Source of the DNA: Sulfitobacter donghicola DSW-25 = KCTC 12864 = JCM 14565
GTDB taxonomy: Bacteria; Pseudomonadota; Alphaproteobacteria; Rhodobacterales; Rhodobacteraceae
Assembly: GCF_000622405.1 (NCBI RefSeq)
Contig: NZ_JASF01000005.1
Span: 1,488,001 to 1,552,000, forward strand
Reading direction: 5' to 3'
DNA: 64,000 nt
The translations under genes were made by a program, and so were the position numbers. Numbering within the stretch: position 1 is the first letter of the stretch; each line of letters starts with the position of its first letter. The notes beneath the pieces were generated by a model. The model was not told the DNA's origin. It saw only the letters and a list, made by a program, of their open reading frames with translations, and did not search any database. Below, one piece after another: positions 8,645 to 17,685 of the stretch.

Positions 8645-9880
8645 ATGAGCGTCCAGACAGTCAGCGTTATTATCGTCAGCCGCGAGCGGCCTGAAGCTTT
8701 GCGCCGCTGTCTGGCCGCTGTTGCGCAGTTGCAATACCCGCAGTTTGAAGTTGTCGTGGTTGCCTGCCCTGCAGGGATCGCGGTGACAGAGCAATGCAGC
8801 GCATTGTCCGAGATTAAATGCATCGCCTTTGACGAGGCGAACATTTCCAAGGCCCGAAACATCGGGATTGAACATGCCGCTGGTGAAATCATCGCGTTCA
8901 TTGACGATGACGCAGTGCCAGAGCCAACATGGCTGCGCCATCTGGTAGCGCCCGCCCAACAGGGTGAGGTTGCTGCCATGGGCGGTTTTGTCAGGGGCCG
9001 CAACGGGATTACCTTTCAAAACAAAGCGCGGACATTGGATGCGCATGGCCTGCCGCAAAACGTCGAGATTGATGCGTTGCAAGCCACGGTTTTGCACCCG
9101 CCCAAGGGCCGCGCGATCAAGACGGAAGGCACGAATATGGCTTTTCGGCGGGATGTTCTGATCGACATCGGCGGGTTTGACCCTGCCTTTCGCTTTTTCT
9201 TGGATGAGACAGATGTGAATATGCGGCTTGCCCGCGCTGGGCATGCGACCGCGCTGGTGCCTTTGGCGCAGGTTCATCACGGTTTCGCCGAAAGCGCGAC
9301 GCGCAGAAAAGACCGCGTTCCGCGTGATTTGTATGAAATCGGTGCCAGTTGGGGCGTCTTTCAGCGCAAACATATCCCAAAGGATGAAAGAGCGGATCAC
9401 TGGCGGCTTCAATATCGATCTGAACGCCACCGGCTGTTGACCCATATGGTTGCCGGACGGTTAGAGCCACGGGATGTTCGCCGCCTGATGAAGCGATTGT
9501 CTAAAGGGTATAAAGAAGGCCAAGAGCGCAGCTTTGGCGGGGCGGCGATGGCCAAGCACGCGGTATTGCCGTTTCGGCCTGTAAAAAACGCGGCAAGGGC
9601 TGCACGGTTTTCGGCGGTTCGGGGTTTGCGGGGAAAGACCCTTCTGAAGGAGGCCGCGACACGGGTTGCGGCGGGAAACATTGAAACAGTGCTGATTTTG
9701 TCGCGAACGGCGTTGTTTCACAAAACGTTTTTTAATGAAGACGGTGTTTGGGTTCAGCGCGGGGGGATTTTCGGGCGTTCGGATCGGGCTGCGCCTCTCT
9801 TTCGGCTGACCAGCTTTCAACGCAAATTAGTCAAAGAGAAAGAGCGGGTTGCTCTTGTTCGGGGCTTGTTTGATGCATAA
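8645..9880 (+). CDS. Family 2 glycosyltransferase
   Basis: 411 residues. The N-terminal GT-A domain has VSVIIVSRERPEALRRCL, the nucleotide-sugar-binding IDDDAVPEP (DxD-type) and a later DETDVNMRLARAGH acceptor motif. The C-terminal 130 or so residues are basic and not recognised. It should add a sugar from a nucleotide donor to a growing surface glycan at the inner face of the membrane. It follows cysQ by 28 bases. The sugar and linkage cannot be read from the sequence. Confidence 0.85.
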   Translation: MSVQTVSVIIVSRERPEALRRCLAAVAQLQYPQFEVVVVACPAGIAVTEQCSALSEIKCIAFDEANISKARNIGIEHAAGEIIAFIDDDAVPEPTWLRHLVAPAQQGEVAAMGGFVRGRNGITFQNKARTLDAHGLPQNVEIDALQATVLHPPKGRAIKTEGTNMAFRRDVLIDIGGFDPAFRFFLDETDVNMRLARAGHATALVPLAQVHHGFAESATRRKDRVPRDLYEIGASWGVFQRKHIPKDERADHWRLQYRSERHRLLTHMVAGRLEPRDVRRLMKRLSKGYKEGQERSFGGAAMAKHAVLPFRPVKNAARAARFSAVRGLRGKTLLKEAATRVAAGNIETVLILSRTALFHKTFFNEDGVWVQRGGIFGRSDRAAPLFRLTSFQRKLVKEKERVALVRGLFDA

Positions 9881-9966
9881 TAACTCATCAGAGTTTATTT
9901 TCCCCATAAATTAAGGGCTTTTGCCATATTTGCGCCTTTCTTGCACGGCAATTGGGATTTACATTA

Positions 9967-9981
9967 AAAACGTGACGTTTT
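9967..9981. promoter_or_regulatory. Perfect 15-bp palindrome upstream of galU
   Basis: AAAACGT-G-ACGTTTT is a perfect 7+7 dyad around one base, 77 bases before the galU start, in the 178-base gap after the preceding glycosyltransferase gene. The symmetry suggests a protein-binding site. No regulator is identified. Confidence 0.35.
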
Positions 9982-10058
9982 GCGGGTTATGCTCTTTGGA
10001 AAGCAGCCAATGACCGAGTTTGGCGGCGCAATAAACACTAAAAGAGGTCTATAATTAA

Positions 10059-10943
10059 ATGGCTAACAAGGTCACGACAGCAGTATTTCCAGTGGCAGGC
10101 ATGGGCACGCGGTTTTTGCCAGCGACAAAATCCGTACCAAAAGAGATCATGACTTTGGTTGATCGCCCGTTGATTCAATATGCAATCGACGAAGCGCGCG
10201 CGGCGGGGATCACAGAATTCATTTTTGTGACCTCAAGAGGCAAAGGTGCGCTGGAAGATTACTTCGATCTTGCCCCCAATCTGGAAGAAGAGCTGCGCCG
10301 CAAAGGTAAAGACGATCTTTTGAATATTCTTGAGCAAACGAATATGGACAGCGGTGCAATTGCCTATGTGCGCCAGCACAAAGCGCTTGGGCTGGGGCAT
10401 GCTGTTTGGTGCGCGCGCCGTTTGATCGGGGATCAGCCCTTTGCGGTTATTCTGCCGGACGATGTGATCTCGGCTGACAAGCCATGCTTGCAGCAGATGG
10501 TTGAAGCCTATGAAGAAACAGGCGGTAACATGGTTGCTGCGATGGAAGTGGCGCCAGAAAAAACGTCTTCGTACGGTGTTCTGGATGTGACATCGCAGGA
10601 AGGAAACCTGTTGGATGTCAAAGGGATGGTCGAAAAGCCAAAGCCCGAAGATTCCCCGTCTAACCTTGCTGTGATTGGGCGCTATATCCTGTCACCTACG
10701 GTTTTGAAGAATCTGGATGCAATGAAGCAGGGTGCGGGTGGTGAAATCCAGCTCACGGATGCGATTGCTGCGGATCTAGAGAAAGACCGCAAGGTTTATG
10801 GCTACCGTTTTGAGGGGCAGCGTTTTGATTGCGGTTCAAAATCGGGTTTCTTGCAGGCCACGGTAGCGTATGGTTTGCAGCGTCCTGAATTGCGCGATGA
10901 TCTTGCGGCCTACATCAAAGATATCGCGCCAAGCTTGAACTGA
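10059..10943 (+). CDS. galU: UTP--glucose-1-phosphate uridylyltransferase
   Basis: 294 residues. The nucleotidyltransferase signature FPVAGMGTRFLPATKSVPKE lies near residues 9-28, followed by typical GalU blocks (VDRPLIQYAIDEA, GLGHAVWCAR, ILPDDVI, GMVEKPK, FDCGSKSGFLQA). It makes UDP-glucose from UTP and glucose-1-phosphate, the donor and precursor for many surface sugars. AGAGGT precedes the ATG. It sits within the glycan group, 17 bases before a GT4 gene. Confidence 0.97.
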   Translation: MANKVTTAVFPVAGMGTRFLPATKSVPKEIMTLVDRPLIQYAIDEARAAGITEFIFVTSRGKGALEDYFDLAPNLEEELRRKGKDDLLNILEQTNMDSGAIAYVRQHKALGLGHAVWCARRLIGDQPFAVILPDDVISADKPCLQQMVEAYEETGGNMVAAMEVAPEKTSSYGVLDVTSQEGNLLDVKGMVEKPKPEDSPSNLAVIGRYILSPTVLKNLDAMKQGAGGEIQLTDAIAADLEKDRKVYGYRFEGQRFDCGSKSGFLQATVAYGLQRPELRDDLAAYIKDIAPSLN

Positions 10944-10960
10944 TTTTAGGGTAGGAGGGT

Positions 10961-12178
10961 ATGGAGCACGAAAACCTATCCCCTCCTGCGCGGCTATTGG
11001 ATGTTACCCGCCTGCTAAGGCGCGCTGGCCGCGTGATGACGGGTGTGGACCGTGTTGAATTTGCCTATCTGGAAGCCCTGCTAGCGGATGCTGTTCCTGT
11101 TTGGGGGCTGGCCCGCACGCCGTTGGGTTATGTTCTATTGGATGAGGTCGGATTGTCGCGATTTCGGGATTGCCTGTCTGGTACTCTGCCGTACCCCACG
11201 CCGGATTTTCTATCGCGACTGATGCGCGGTGCGACTCCGATCGCACGTAGTGCTGTAACAGAGCTGCGCAAATTGTCGGTTGCCCGCTGCCTGCCTCATC
11301 AATTGCCCCGCATGTTGCAAAGCCGACTGCCTGCTGGGACTGCTTATTTGAACACGGGCCATAGCAATCTGACAAAACGGGTTTTGGGCGCTGTAGCGAC
11401 GATCAAGAACGCCAAAACATCTGTTTTTATTCATGATGTTATCCCTCTTGAATATCCGCAATACCAGCGCGCAGGTTCTGTTGAGGTGTTTGAGGCAATG
11501 CTGCGGCGCGTCCATCGCTATGCGGATTTGCTGATTTATAATTCTGAAGATACCAAGAATAGAACCGAAGCGGTTTTTGCGTCATGGGGCGCTGTGCCGA
11601 ATGCTATTGTTGCGCATTTGGGAACAATAAAGCCGGTGCCCATTGTTGCCGAAGTGCCCGCAGACCTACAGATCGAGGCCCCCTATTTCATCACGGTGGG
11701 CACCATCGAGCCGCGGAAAAACCACCAGCTTTTGCTGGATGTCTGGGATCGTCTGGGGCCAGATGCTCCGATGTTGTTGATTTGCGGTGGGCGCGGTTGG
11801 AATAACGAAAATGTGTTTGCCAGACTTGATGCGCTTGGCCCTGGTTCTAGGGTACAGGAGGTGTCAGGCCTTAGTGATGGGGCGCTTTTGTCGTTGATTG
11901 AGGGGGCGCATGCTTTGCTATTTCCAAGCCATGCCGAAGGTTTCGGATTGCCAGCGGTTGAGGCATTGCAATTGGGGACGCCCGTTTTGTGCAGCAATAA
12001 GGCGACATTTCGGGAAATCCTTGCAACTAGGGCTGTTTACCTAGATGATTCAGACGATCAGATGTGGGAAGATAACATAGTTAACTGGTCCCAACAGCCA
12101 CGGGGCGCGTTACGGGTAGATGATTTTGATGCGCCGTCTTGGAAGCAACATTTCAAGATCGCATTAAGTTTTACCTGA
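10961..12178 (+). CDS. Family 4 glycosyltransferase
   Basis: 405 residues with a GT-B fold. The C-terminal half shows the group 1 signature: YFITVGTIEPRKNHQLLLDV, then ALLFPSHAEGFGLPAVEAL with the EGFGLPAVEA donor-binding motif. The N-terminal half (DVTRLLRRAGRVMTGVDRVE, HDVIPLEYP) resembles mannosyltransferases of this family. A strong AGGAGGG precedes the ATG. It lies 17 bases after galU, so the two are probably cotranscribed. Donor sugar unknown. Confidence 0.88.
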   Translation: MEHENLSPPARLLDVTRLLRRAGRVMTGVDRVEFAYLEALLADAVPVWGLARTPLGYVLLDEVGLSRFRDCLSGTLPYPTPDFLSRLMRGATPIARSAVTELRKLSVARCLPHQLPRMLQSRLPAGTAYLNTGHSNLTKRVLGAVATIKNAKTSVFIHDVIPLEYPQYQRAGSVEVFEAMLRRVHRYADLLIYNSEDTKNRTEAVFASWGAVPNAIVAHLGTIKPVPIVAEVPADLQIEAPYFITVGTIEPRKNHQLLLDVWDRLGPDAPMLLICGGRGWNNENVFARLDALGPGSRVQEVSGLSDGALLSLIEGAHALLFPSHAEGFGLPAVEALQLGTPVLCSNKATFREILATRAVYLDDSDDQMWEDNIVNWSQQPRGALRVDDFDAPSWKQHFKIALSFT

Positions 12179-12223
12179 TAGGCGTCGATGATAGCTGACG
12201 GATCATGAAGATGAGGGCAGTGT

Positions 12224-13234
12224 TTGGGTGCGATCCAATCATATCGCTTGCGGCTCCAACGAAAGCGTTGGCGCATAAGGGCATTTAGAAAGCGGCGGGA
12301 ATTGAAAACCGTTGTGGACCGGACCGATCAAATTCGGCCCGACGATATTCTATTGTTCTGTACCCAGCGTAACGAGAAAGTTCGCCTGTCCTATTTTCTG
12401 GATTACTATCGCAAGCAGGGCGTGAACCATTTCTTTTTCGTGGACAATGATAGCGACGATGGCGCGCTGGATTATTTGCGCAACCAGCCCGATGTGTCGT
12501 TGTGGTCTACGCGCGCCAGCTATCGCAGATCGCGGTTTGGGGTGGATTGGCTGAACTGGCTTCAGCGCAAATATGCGCATGGCCACTGGACGCTTACCGT
12601 CGATCCGGATGAATTTCTGGTCTATCCGTTCTGCGATACCCGTCCGCTGCGCGCGTTGACGGATTGGCTGGATGCGTCTTCGATCAAATCGTTTTCGGCG
12701 ATGTTGCTGGATATGTATCCAAAGGGGCGTTTGGATGAACAGCCCTACCGTTCCGGCCAGAACCCGATGGAAATTGCATCGTGGTTTGACAGCGGCAATT
12801 ATACGATGGCGCGCAATCACGCTTTTACCAATCTGTGGATACAGGGCGGCCCACGGGCGCGGGTCTTTTTTGCGGATCAGCCAGCAAAGGCGCCTGCGTT
12901 GAACAAGGTGCCTTTGGTTAAGTGGGACAAGAAATACGTCTATGTCAGCTCGACCCATATGCTGCTGCCGCGCGGATTGAATCAGGTTTACGATGAATGG
13001 GGTGGCGAAAAGGCCAGTGGCGTTCTGCTGCATGCCAAATTCATTGATACATTCGGCGCAAAAGCAGCAGAAGAGCTGGAGCGCGCGCAGCATTATGCGG
13101 GGTCGGTTGAATACAAAGCCTATGCCGATCGGGTAAAGGATAACCCCCAGCTGTGGTGTAAGTGGAGCGAGAAATACATCAACTGGCGCCAGCTAGAGAT
13201 TTTGGGCCTGATGTCCAAAGGGAACTGGGCATGA
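12224..13234 (+). CDS. Glycosyltransferase, family 2-like (Glyco_tranf_2_4 type)
   Basis: 336 residues. The start is most likely the TTG at 12224, with GAGGG six bases before it; a stop lies just upstream in frame and no ATG fits. Motifs LLFCTQRNEKVRLSYFLDYY, FFFVDNDSDDGALDYL and TVDPDEFLVYP place it with the short family 2-like transferases of alphaproteobacteria. Its TGA overlaps the ATG of the next gene (ATGA), so the two are translationally coupled. Substrate unknown. Confidence 0.8.
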   Translation: MGAIQSYRLRLQRKRWRIRAFRKRRELKTVVDRTDQIRPDDILLFCTQRNEKVRLSYFLDYYRKQGVNHFFFVDNDSDDGALDYLRNQPDVSLWSTRASYRRSRFGVDWLNWLQRKYAHGHWTLTVDPDEFLVYPFCDTRPLRALTDWLDASSIKSFSAMLLDMYPKGRLDEQPYRSGQNPMEIASWFDSGNYTMARNHAFTNLWIQGGPRARVFFADQPAKAPALNKVPLVKWDKKYVYVSSTHMLLPRGLNQVYDEWGGEKASGVLLHAKFIDTFGAKAAEELERAQHYAGSVEYKAYADRVKDNPQLWCKWSEKYINWRQLEILGLMSKGNWA

Positions 13235-14934
13235 CCGCATCGCTGGGCATATCCATGCTGGTTCACACAGCGCTGGGGCGGGCCGAGCAGGTTGCGCGGC
13301 ACTGGGCCTCGGCTGATGTGCCAGTGGTGATCCATGTTGATCGCAAAGTGCCCAATGCGACGTATGATAAATTTGTTGCCGCGCTGGCGGATGTTCCCAA
13401 TGTGTTATTCTCAAAACGCTTCCGCTGCGAATGGGGGACATGGGGAATTGTCGCCGCGTCGCAGGCTGCTTCCGAGTTGATGCTGGCCAGTTTTCCGGAT
13501 GTGCGGCATGTCTATCTTGCGTCGGGGTCGTGCCTGCCTTTGCGCCCTGTGCATGAATTGATTGACTATCTTGCCGAACGCCCGCGCACGGATTTCATCG
13601 AAAGCGCGACAACCGCCGATGTTCCATGGACTGTGGGTGGTCTGGACGAAGAACGTTTCACGATGCGCTTTCCGTTTTCATGGAAGCGTCACCGCTATCT
13701 GTTCGATAAGGCGGTGAACATTCAGCGGTCGCTAAACCTAAAACGGAAGATGCCGCATGGGTTGGTTCCGCATATGGGATCACAGTGGTGGTGCCTGACG
13801 CGCCAGACGCTGTCGGCGATTTTGCAAGATCCCGAAAGGCCGAAATACGACAAGTATTTTCGCCATGTCTGGATTCCGGATGAAAGCTATTTCCAGACTC
13901 TGTCGCGGCTGTATTCCACAAATGTGGAAAGCCGGTCTTTGACGCTGTCTAAATTCGACTTTCAGGGAAAGCCGCATATTTTCTATGATGATCACCTGCA
14001 GCTGCTACGGCGATCTGATTGTTTCGTTGCGCGCAAGATTTGGCCCTATGCAGACCGCCTGTATGAGGCGTTTTTGACGGACGCTGCTGGCGCGATGAAA
14101 AAGACCGAGCCAAATCCAGGCAAGATTGACAGGATTTTTGCAAAAGCGGTTGAGCGGCGAACGCGCGGTCGTTCTGGCCTGTATATGCAAAGCCGCTTCC
14201 CGAATGAAGATTGGGAAAACGGCGTCACGGCTGCTGAATACTCGATGTTCCAAGGGTTTTCAGAGCTGTTTGAGAATTTTGAGCCTTGGTTGAATAACGC
14301 GACGGGTGCGCGTGTGCACGGGCATCTATTCGCTCCTGAACGCGCGGAGTTCGCGGAGGGGCAAACAACCCTGAATGGCGCGCTGAGCGATAATCCGATT
14401 CAGCGGGATTATAACCCCGAGACCTTTTTGACCAATCTGATCTGGAACACGCGGGGCGAGCGGCAGTGCTTTCAATTCGGGCCGCTGGACAATCAGGATA
14501 TCAACTGGCGCATCGCAAAAGATCCGAATGCGCAGATTTCGGTGATTACGGGTGCTTGGGCTGTGCCGTTGTTCCGCTCAAACATGGATTTTGTAGATAT
14601 CAGGCGCATTGCGGCGACGCTTCAAAAGGTTGAAAGCGAACATATGGATGTGCTGCGATCGCCCTATACCAAGGCGCGTGTGCGCATTTGGACCATGGCT
14701 GAGTTTATCGAGGCCCCGATGGAGCCGTTGCAGGGTATTTTGGACGAGATCGGACAGGCGCGGATCAGGCGTTTGTCGGAAGCGCCCAAGATGGTTGATT
14801 TACACGGCTTTGGCCAATTCCTGCAGAATTTGAAAAATCAGGGCATGCACCCCTACCTTATGGGCGATTTCCCTGTTGAACGCGGCCCGACTTCGAACCC
14901 CGAAGTGCCGCGGAAACCTTATTTGGTGAAATAG
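13231..14934 (+). CDS. GT14 (core-2/I-branching type) glycosyltransferase with extra C-terminal domain
   Basis: 567 residues from the ATG at 13231, which overlaps the previous stop; the frame opens further upstream but that part lies inside the preceding gene. Residues 1 to about 285 match the Branch/GT14 fold (MLVHTALGRAEQVARHWA, VYLASGSCLPLRPVHELID, HMGSQWWCLTRQT, WIPDESYFQTL). GT14 enzymes add beta-1,6-GlcNAc or related sugars. The remaining 280 residues form a separate domain that I recall from roseobacter proteins annotated only as a domain of unknown function. It is followed after one base by the sulfotransferase gene. Confidence 0.8.
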   Translation: MTASLGISMLVHTALGRAEQVARHWASADVPVVIHVDRKVPNATYDKFVAALADVPNVLFSKRFRCEWGTWGIVAASQAASELMLASFPDVRHVYLASGSCLPLRPVHELIDYLAERPRTDFIESATTADVPWTVGGLDEERFTMRFPFSWKRHRYLFDKAVNIQRSLNLKRKMPHGLVPHMGSQWWCLTRQTLSAILQDPERPKYDKYFRHVWIPDESYFQTLSRLYSTNVESRSLTLSKFDFQGKPHIFYDDHLQLLRRSDCFVARKIWPYADRLYEAFLTDAAGAMKKTEPNPGKIDRIFAKAVERRTRGRSGLYMQSRFPNEDWENGVTAAEYSMFQGFSELFENFEPWLNNATGARVHGHLFAPERAEFAEGQTTLNGALSDNPIQRDYNPETFLTNLIWNTRGERQCFQFGPLDNQDINWRIAKDPNAQISVITGAWAVPLFRSNMDFVDIRRIAATLQKVESEHMDVLRSPYTKARVRIWTMAEFIEAPMEPLQGILDEIGQARIRRLSEAPKMVDLHGFGQFLQNLKNQGMHPYLMGDFPVERGPTSNPEVPRKPYLVK

Positions 14935-14935
14935 A

Positions 14936-16366
14936 ATGACAACGCGCTTTACCAGCTTTGTAGTGTTTGCAGAAATGCGCACAGGGTCCAATTTTCTAGA
15001 GGCGAACCTGAACGCGTTTGATGGCATCGCGTGCCACGGTGAGGCGTTTAACCCCCACTTTATCGGCTATCCGAATACGACCCAGATTCTGGGCGTGGAT
15101 CAGGCCGCCCGTGATATGGAGCCAGCGGCGCTGCTGCGGGCGATCAAGCATGAGCAGGGTGTGATGGGGGGCTTTCGCTATTTCCATGATCACGACCCGC
15201 GGGTTCTGGACCTTGTTCTGGATGATCCGAATTGCGCCAAGATTATCCTCACCCGTAATCCGGTAGAAAGCTATGTAAGCTGGAAAATCGCGCAGGCGAC
15301 TGGCCAGTGGAAGCTGACAGATATGAAGGCCCGCAAGGCGGCTAAGGCCGATTTTGTGCCAGCAGAATTTGAAGCGCATTTAGAGGCGTTGCAGAATTTC
15401 CAATTGCTATTGATGAATAGGCTACAAACCAGCGGCCAAACTGCGTTTTATGTGGCCTATGAAGATTTGCAGAGCGTTGAGGTGATGAACGGCATCGCTG
15501 CTTATCTGGGCGTGGCTGATCGGCTTGAAGGGCTGGATAAGAACCTCAAGAAACAAAACCCCAGCCCCCTTTCCGAAAAGGTGAGCAACTATGCGTTGCT
15601 AGAGCAAACGCTAAGCCGCCTAGATCGGTTTGACCTAACCAGAACGCCCAACTTTGAGCCGCGGCGCGGCCCGAATGTGCCAGGTTATGTGGCAGGGGTG
15701 CGGGCGCCGTTGATTTTCATGCCCGCTGCTGGTGGCCCTGACCAAGAGGTCCGTCGTTGGTTGGCAGCGTTGGACGGGCAAAAGCAAAATGCGCTGGGTA
15801 AAAAGATGACCCAGAAAGAGCTGCGCCAATGGAAGAGACAGAACGTCGGCCACCGCAGCTTTACCGTGTTACGCCACCCATTGGCGCGCGCGCATGAGGT
15901 GTTCTGCCACCGGATTATGAATGCGGGGCAAGGGAGCTATTTGCAGCTGCGCCGGACGTTGGTGCGCCGCTATAAACTGCCCCTTCCCGAAGAAGGCCAA
16001 GAGAATGACATTGATCTTGCGTCTCATCGCGCGTGCTTCATTGCGTTTCTCACGTTCCTAAAGGGAAACCTTGCCGGACAAACCGCGATCCGCGTGGATC
16101 CTGAGTGGGCCACGCAGGCGCAAGTTGTTCAGGGATTCGGTGAGTTCACTTTGCCCGACCTCATTCTGCGCGAAGAGGGGTTGGCGGCGCATCTCGATTC
16201 CCTTGCAAAGGAAGTTGGGTATACGGAGGCGCCACGGGTCGCACCGGCCTCGCACCGTGGTAATTTCACGTTGGAAGATTTCTATGACGCGGAAATAGAA
16301 TCGCTGTGCGCGGATGTGTATCAGCGCGACTATATGATGTTTGGATATGGGCCTTGGCGCGCCTAA
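14936..16366 (+). CDS. Two-part sulfotransferase
   Basis: 476 residues. The N-terminal half resembles NodH/Stf0-type sulfotransferases: FVVFAEMRTGSNFLEANLNA holds the 5'-phosphosulfate loop (about 13-21) and ILTRNPVESYVSWKIA the 3'-phosphate motif. The C-terminal half (from about 255) resembles Sulfotransfer_2 proteins, with a second 3'-phosphate motif SFTVLRHPLARAHEVFCHRI and a terminal YQRDYMMFGY. Its own phosphosulfate loop is not evident (APLIFMPAAGG stands there). It would transfer sulfate from PAPS to a glycan. It ends three bases before the convergent ptsN stop. Confidence 0.75.
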   Translation: MTTRFTSFVVFAEMRTGSNFLEANLNAFDGIACHGEAFNPHFIGYPNTTQILGVDQAARDMEPAALLRAIKHEQGVMGGFRYFHDHDPRVLDLVLDDPNCAKIILTRNPVESYVSWKIAQATGQWKLTDMKARKAAKADFVPAEFEAHLEALQNFQLLLMNRLQTSGQTAFYVAYEDLQSVEVMNGIAAYLGVADRLEGLDKNLKKQNPSPLSEKVSNYALLEQTLSRLDRFDLTRTPNFEPRRGPNVPGYVAGVRAPLIFMPAAGGPDQEVRRWLAALDGQKQNALGKKMTQKELRQWKRQNVGHRSFTVLRHPLARAHEVFCHRIMNAGQGSYLQLRRTLVRRYKLPLPEEGQENDIDLASHRACFIAFLTFLKGNLAGQTAIRVDPEWATQAQVVQGFGEFTLPDLILREEGLAAHLDSLAKEVGYTEAPRVAPASHRGNFTLEDFYDAEIESLCADVYQRDYMMFGYGPWRA

Positions 16367-16369
16367 GGG

Positions 16370-16834
16370 TTAGGCCGCTTTAACAGTCTCTGCTTCGGTC
16401 AGGATTGTATAAAGAGTGTTGGCGCTAGGGTTTGCCCGTAGTTTGCTGCAAATCCCTGTATCGCGCAGGGTGCGTGACACAAGCGCGAGCGCCTTCAGGT
16501 GCTCAACCCCCGCGTTTTCAGGCGCAAAAAGGGCAAAGGCGATATCAACAGGCTGACGATCCACCGATCCGAAATCCACAGGTTTTTCGAGCAAAACAAA
16601 CAGGCCTGTTACCTCTGACACACCTTCAAGACGGGCGTGGGGCAATGCAACGCCGTGGCCCACACCCGTGGGCCCCAGCGCTTCGCGTGCGATTAAAGCT
16701 TCGACAACAGTTTGCGCATGTAAGCCGTAGACAGTTTCAGCAAGCTCGCCAAGCTCTGTTAAGAGCCGCTTTTTGCTGGTGGTAGAGGAAAGCACCTTTA
16801 CCGCCTCAGGCGTTATGAGTTTTGCAAAGTTCAT
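16370..16834 (-). CDS. ptsN: PTS IIA-Ntr-like regulatory protein
   Basis: 154 residues, a single EIIA domain of the fructose/mannitol type. The phosphoaccepting histidine is H66 in GVGHGVALPHARL. EIIA-Ntr takes phosphate from NPr and EI-Ntr and acts as a regulator of metabolism and ion balance, not as a sugar transporter. It is the last gene of the rnd-lpt-hpf-ptsN group, 48 bases after hpf. Confidence 0.93.
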   Translation of the reverse strand: MNFAKLITPEAVKVLSSTTSKKRLLTELGELAETVYGLHAQTVVEALIAREALGPTGVGHGVALPHARLEGVSEVTGLFVLLEKPVDFGSVDRQPVDIAFALFAPENAGVEHLKALALVSRTLRDTGICSKLRANPSANTLYTILTEAETVKAA

Positions 16835-16882
16835 TTGTCTGCTTTTCCCTATGGGTTCGCACGCGAGTGCTTAGCCCAGTCC

Positions 16883-17449
16883 CTAGGCAGGGTCAATCCA
16901 ACCGATGTTTCCGTCATCGCGACGATAAACAACGTTAACCCCTTCCTTTCCTTCCTTTTTAAACACTAAAACAGGTGCGCCTGATAGCTCCATTTGCATG
17001 ACGGCCTCTCCCACAGAGAGGGTGGCGATTTTTGTTTCCATTTCAGCAACAATCATCGGCTGTAGGGTTTCGGGCTCTTCCGCTTCGCCATGCTGATCCG
17101 AGGCCAGAATATAGGAGGAAGCCCCCAATAGTTCGACAGGTTCAGCCCGTTCGCGGTGGTGGTCTTTGAGACGGCGTTTGTAGCGTCTCAGCTGTTTTTC
17201 CATTTTTTCGGTGCAGCCGTCAAAAGCGGCATAAATTTCGGTCGCATGTGCCTTGGCTGACGCGGTTAATCCGGTGGATAGGTGGACGGTTGTCTCGCAG
17301 ACAAATTCATGGCCGGATTTGGAAAAAATTACTTGGGCATCAGTCGGTCGTTCGGCATATTTTTGCACAGCTACATCTAGCTCTGATTTGACGTGCGTTT
17401 GCAGTGCTTCGCCGATGTCGATTTGTTTTCCGCTGATTTGATACCGCAT
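16883..17449 (-). CDS. hpf: Ribosome hibernation promoting factor, long form
   Basis: 188 residues. The N-terminal domain (1-100; MRYQISGKQIDIGEALQTHV, conserved basic stretch QLRRYKRRLKDHHRE) binds the 30S subunit. A linker leads to the C-terminal dimerisation domain (about 130-188; EAVMQMELSGAPVLVFKKE, ending GNIGWIDPA). Long HPF alone pairs 70S ribosomes into inactive 100S dimers in starvation. A good AAGGAGA precedes the ATG. It lies 236 bases after lptB, a spacing where many proteobacteria have rpoN; no such gene is present here. Confidence 0.95.
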   Translation of the reverse strand: MRYQISGKQIDIGEALQTHVKSELDVAVQKYAERPTDAQVIFSKSGHEFVCETTVHLSTGLTASAKAHATEIYAAFDGCTEKMEKQLRRYKRRLKDHHRERAEPVELLGASSYILASDQHGEAEEPETLQPMIVAEMETKIATLSVGEAVMQMELSGAPVLVFKKEGKEGVNVVYRRDDGNIGWIDPA

Positions 17450-17685
17450 ATAATCTCCTTAAGGTTGTGATCTGAAACCGAAAATACGCCCTATGAGGGC
17501 GTTTTGACGAATTCAGGTGCGGGAAATGGCGGCTGGTTGCAGGTTGTTAAAAACCGTCTCACCCAAAGGTGATGCTGGTCTGTTGTACATGCATAGCCAA
17601 TTCGCCATACCTAATTAGACGTCCAAAGAGACCTAAAAGTCAATCTACTTAGGCAGTACTTATCTGAATACGTGAAGTTAATTGA

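Noticed and set aside
13162..13230. N-terminal extension of the GT14 gene
   Set aside because: It lies inside the preceding gene, and the ATG at 13231 forms a normal 4-base overlap.
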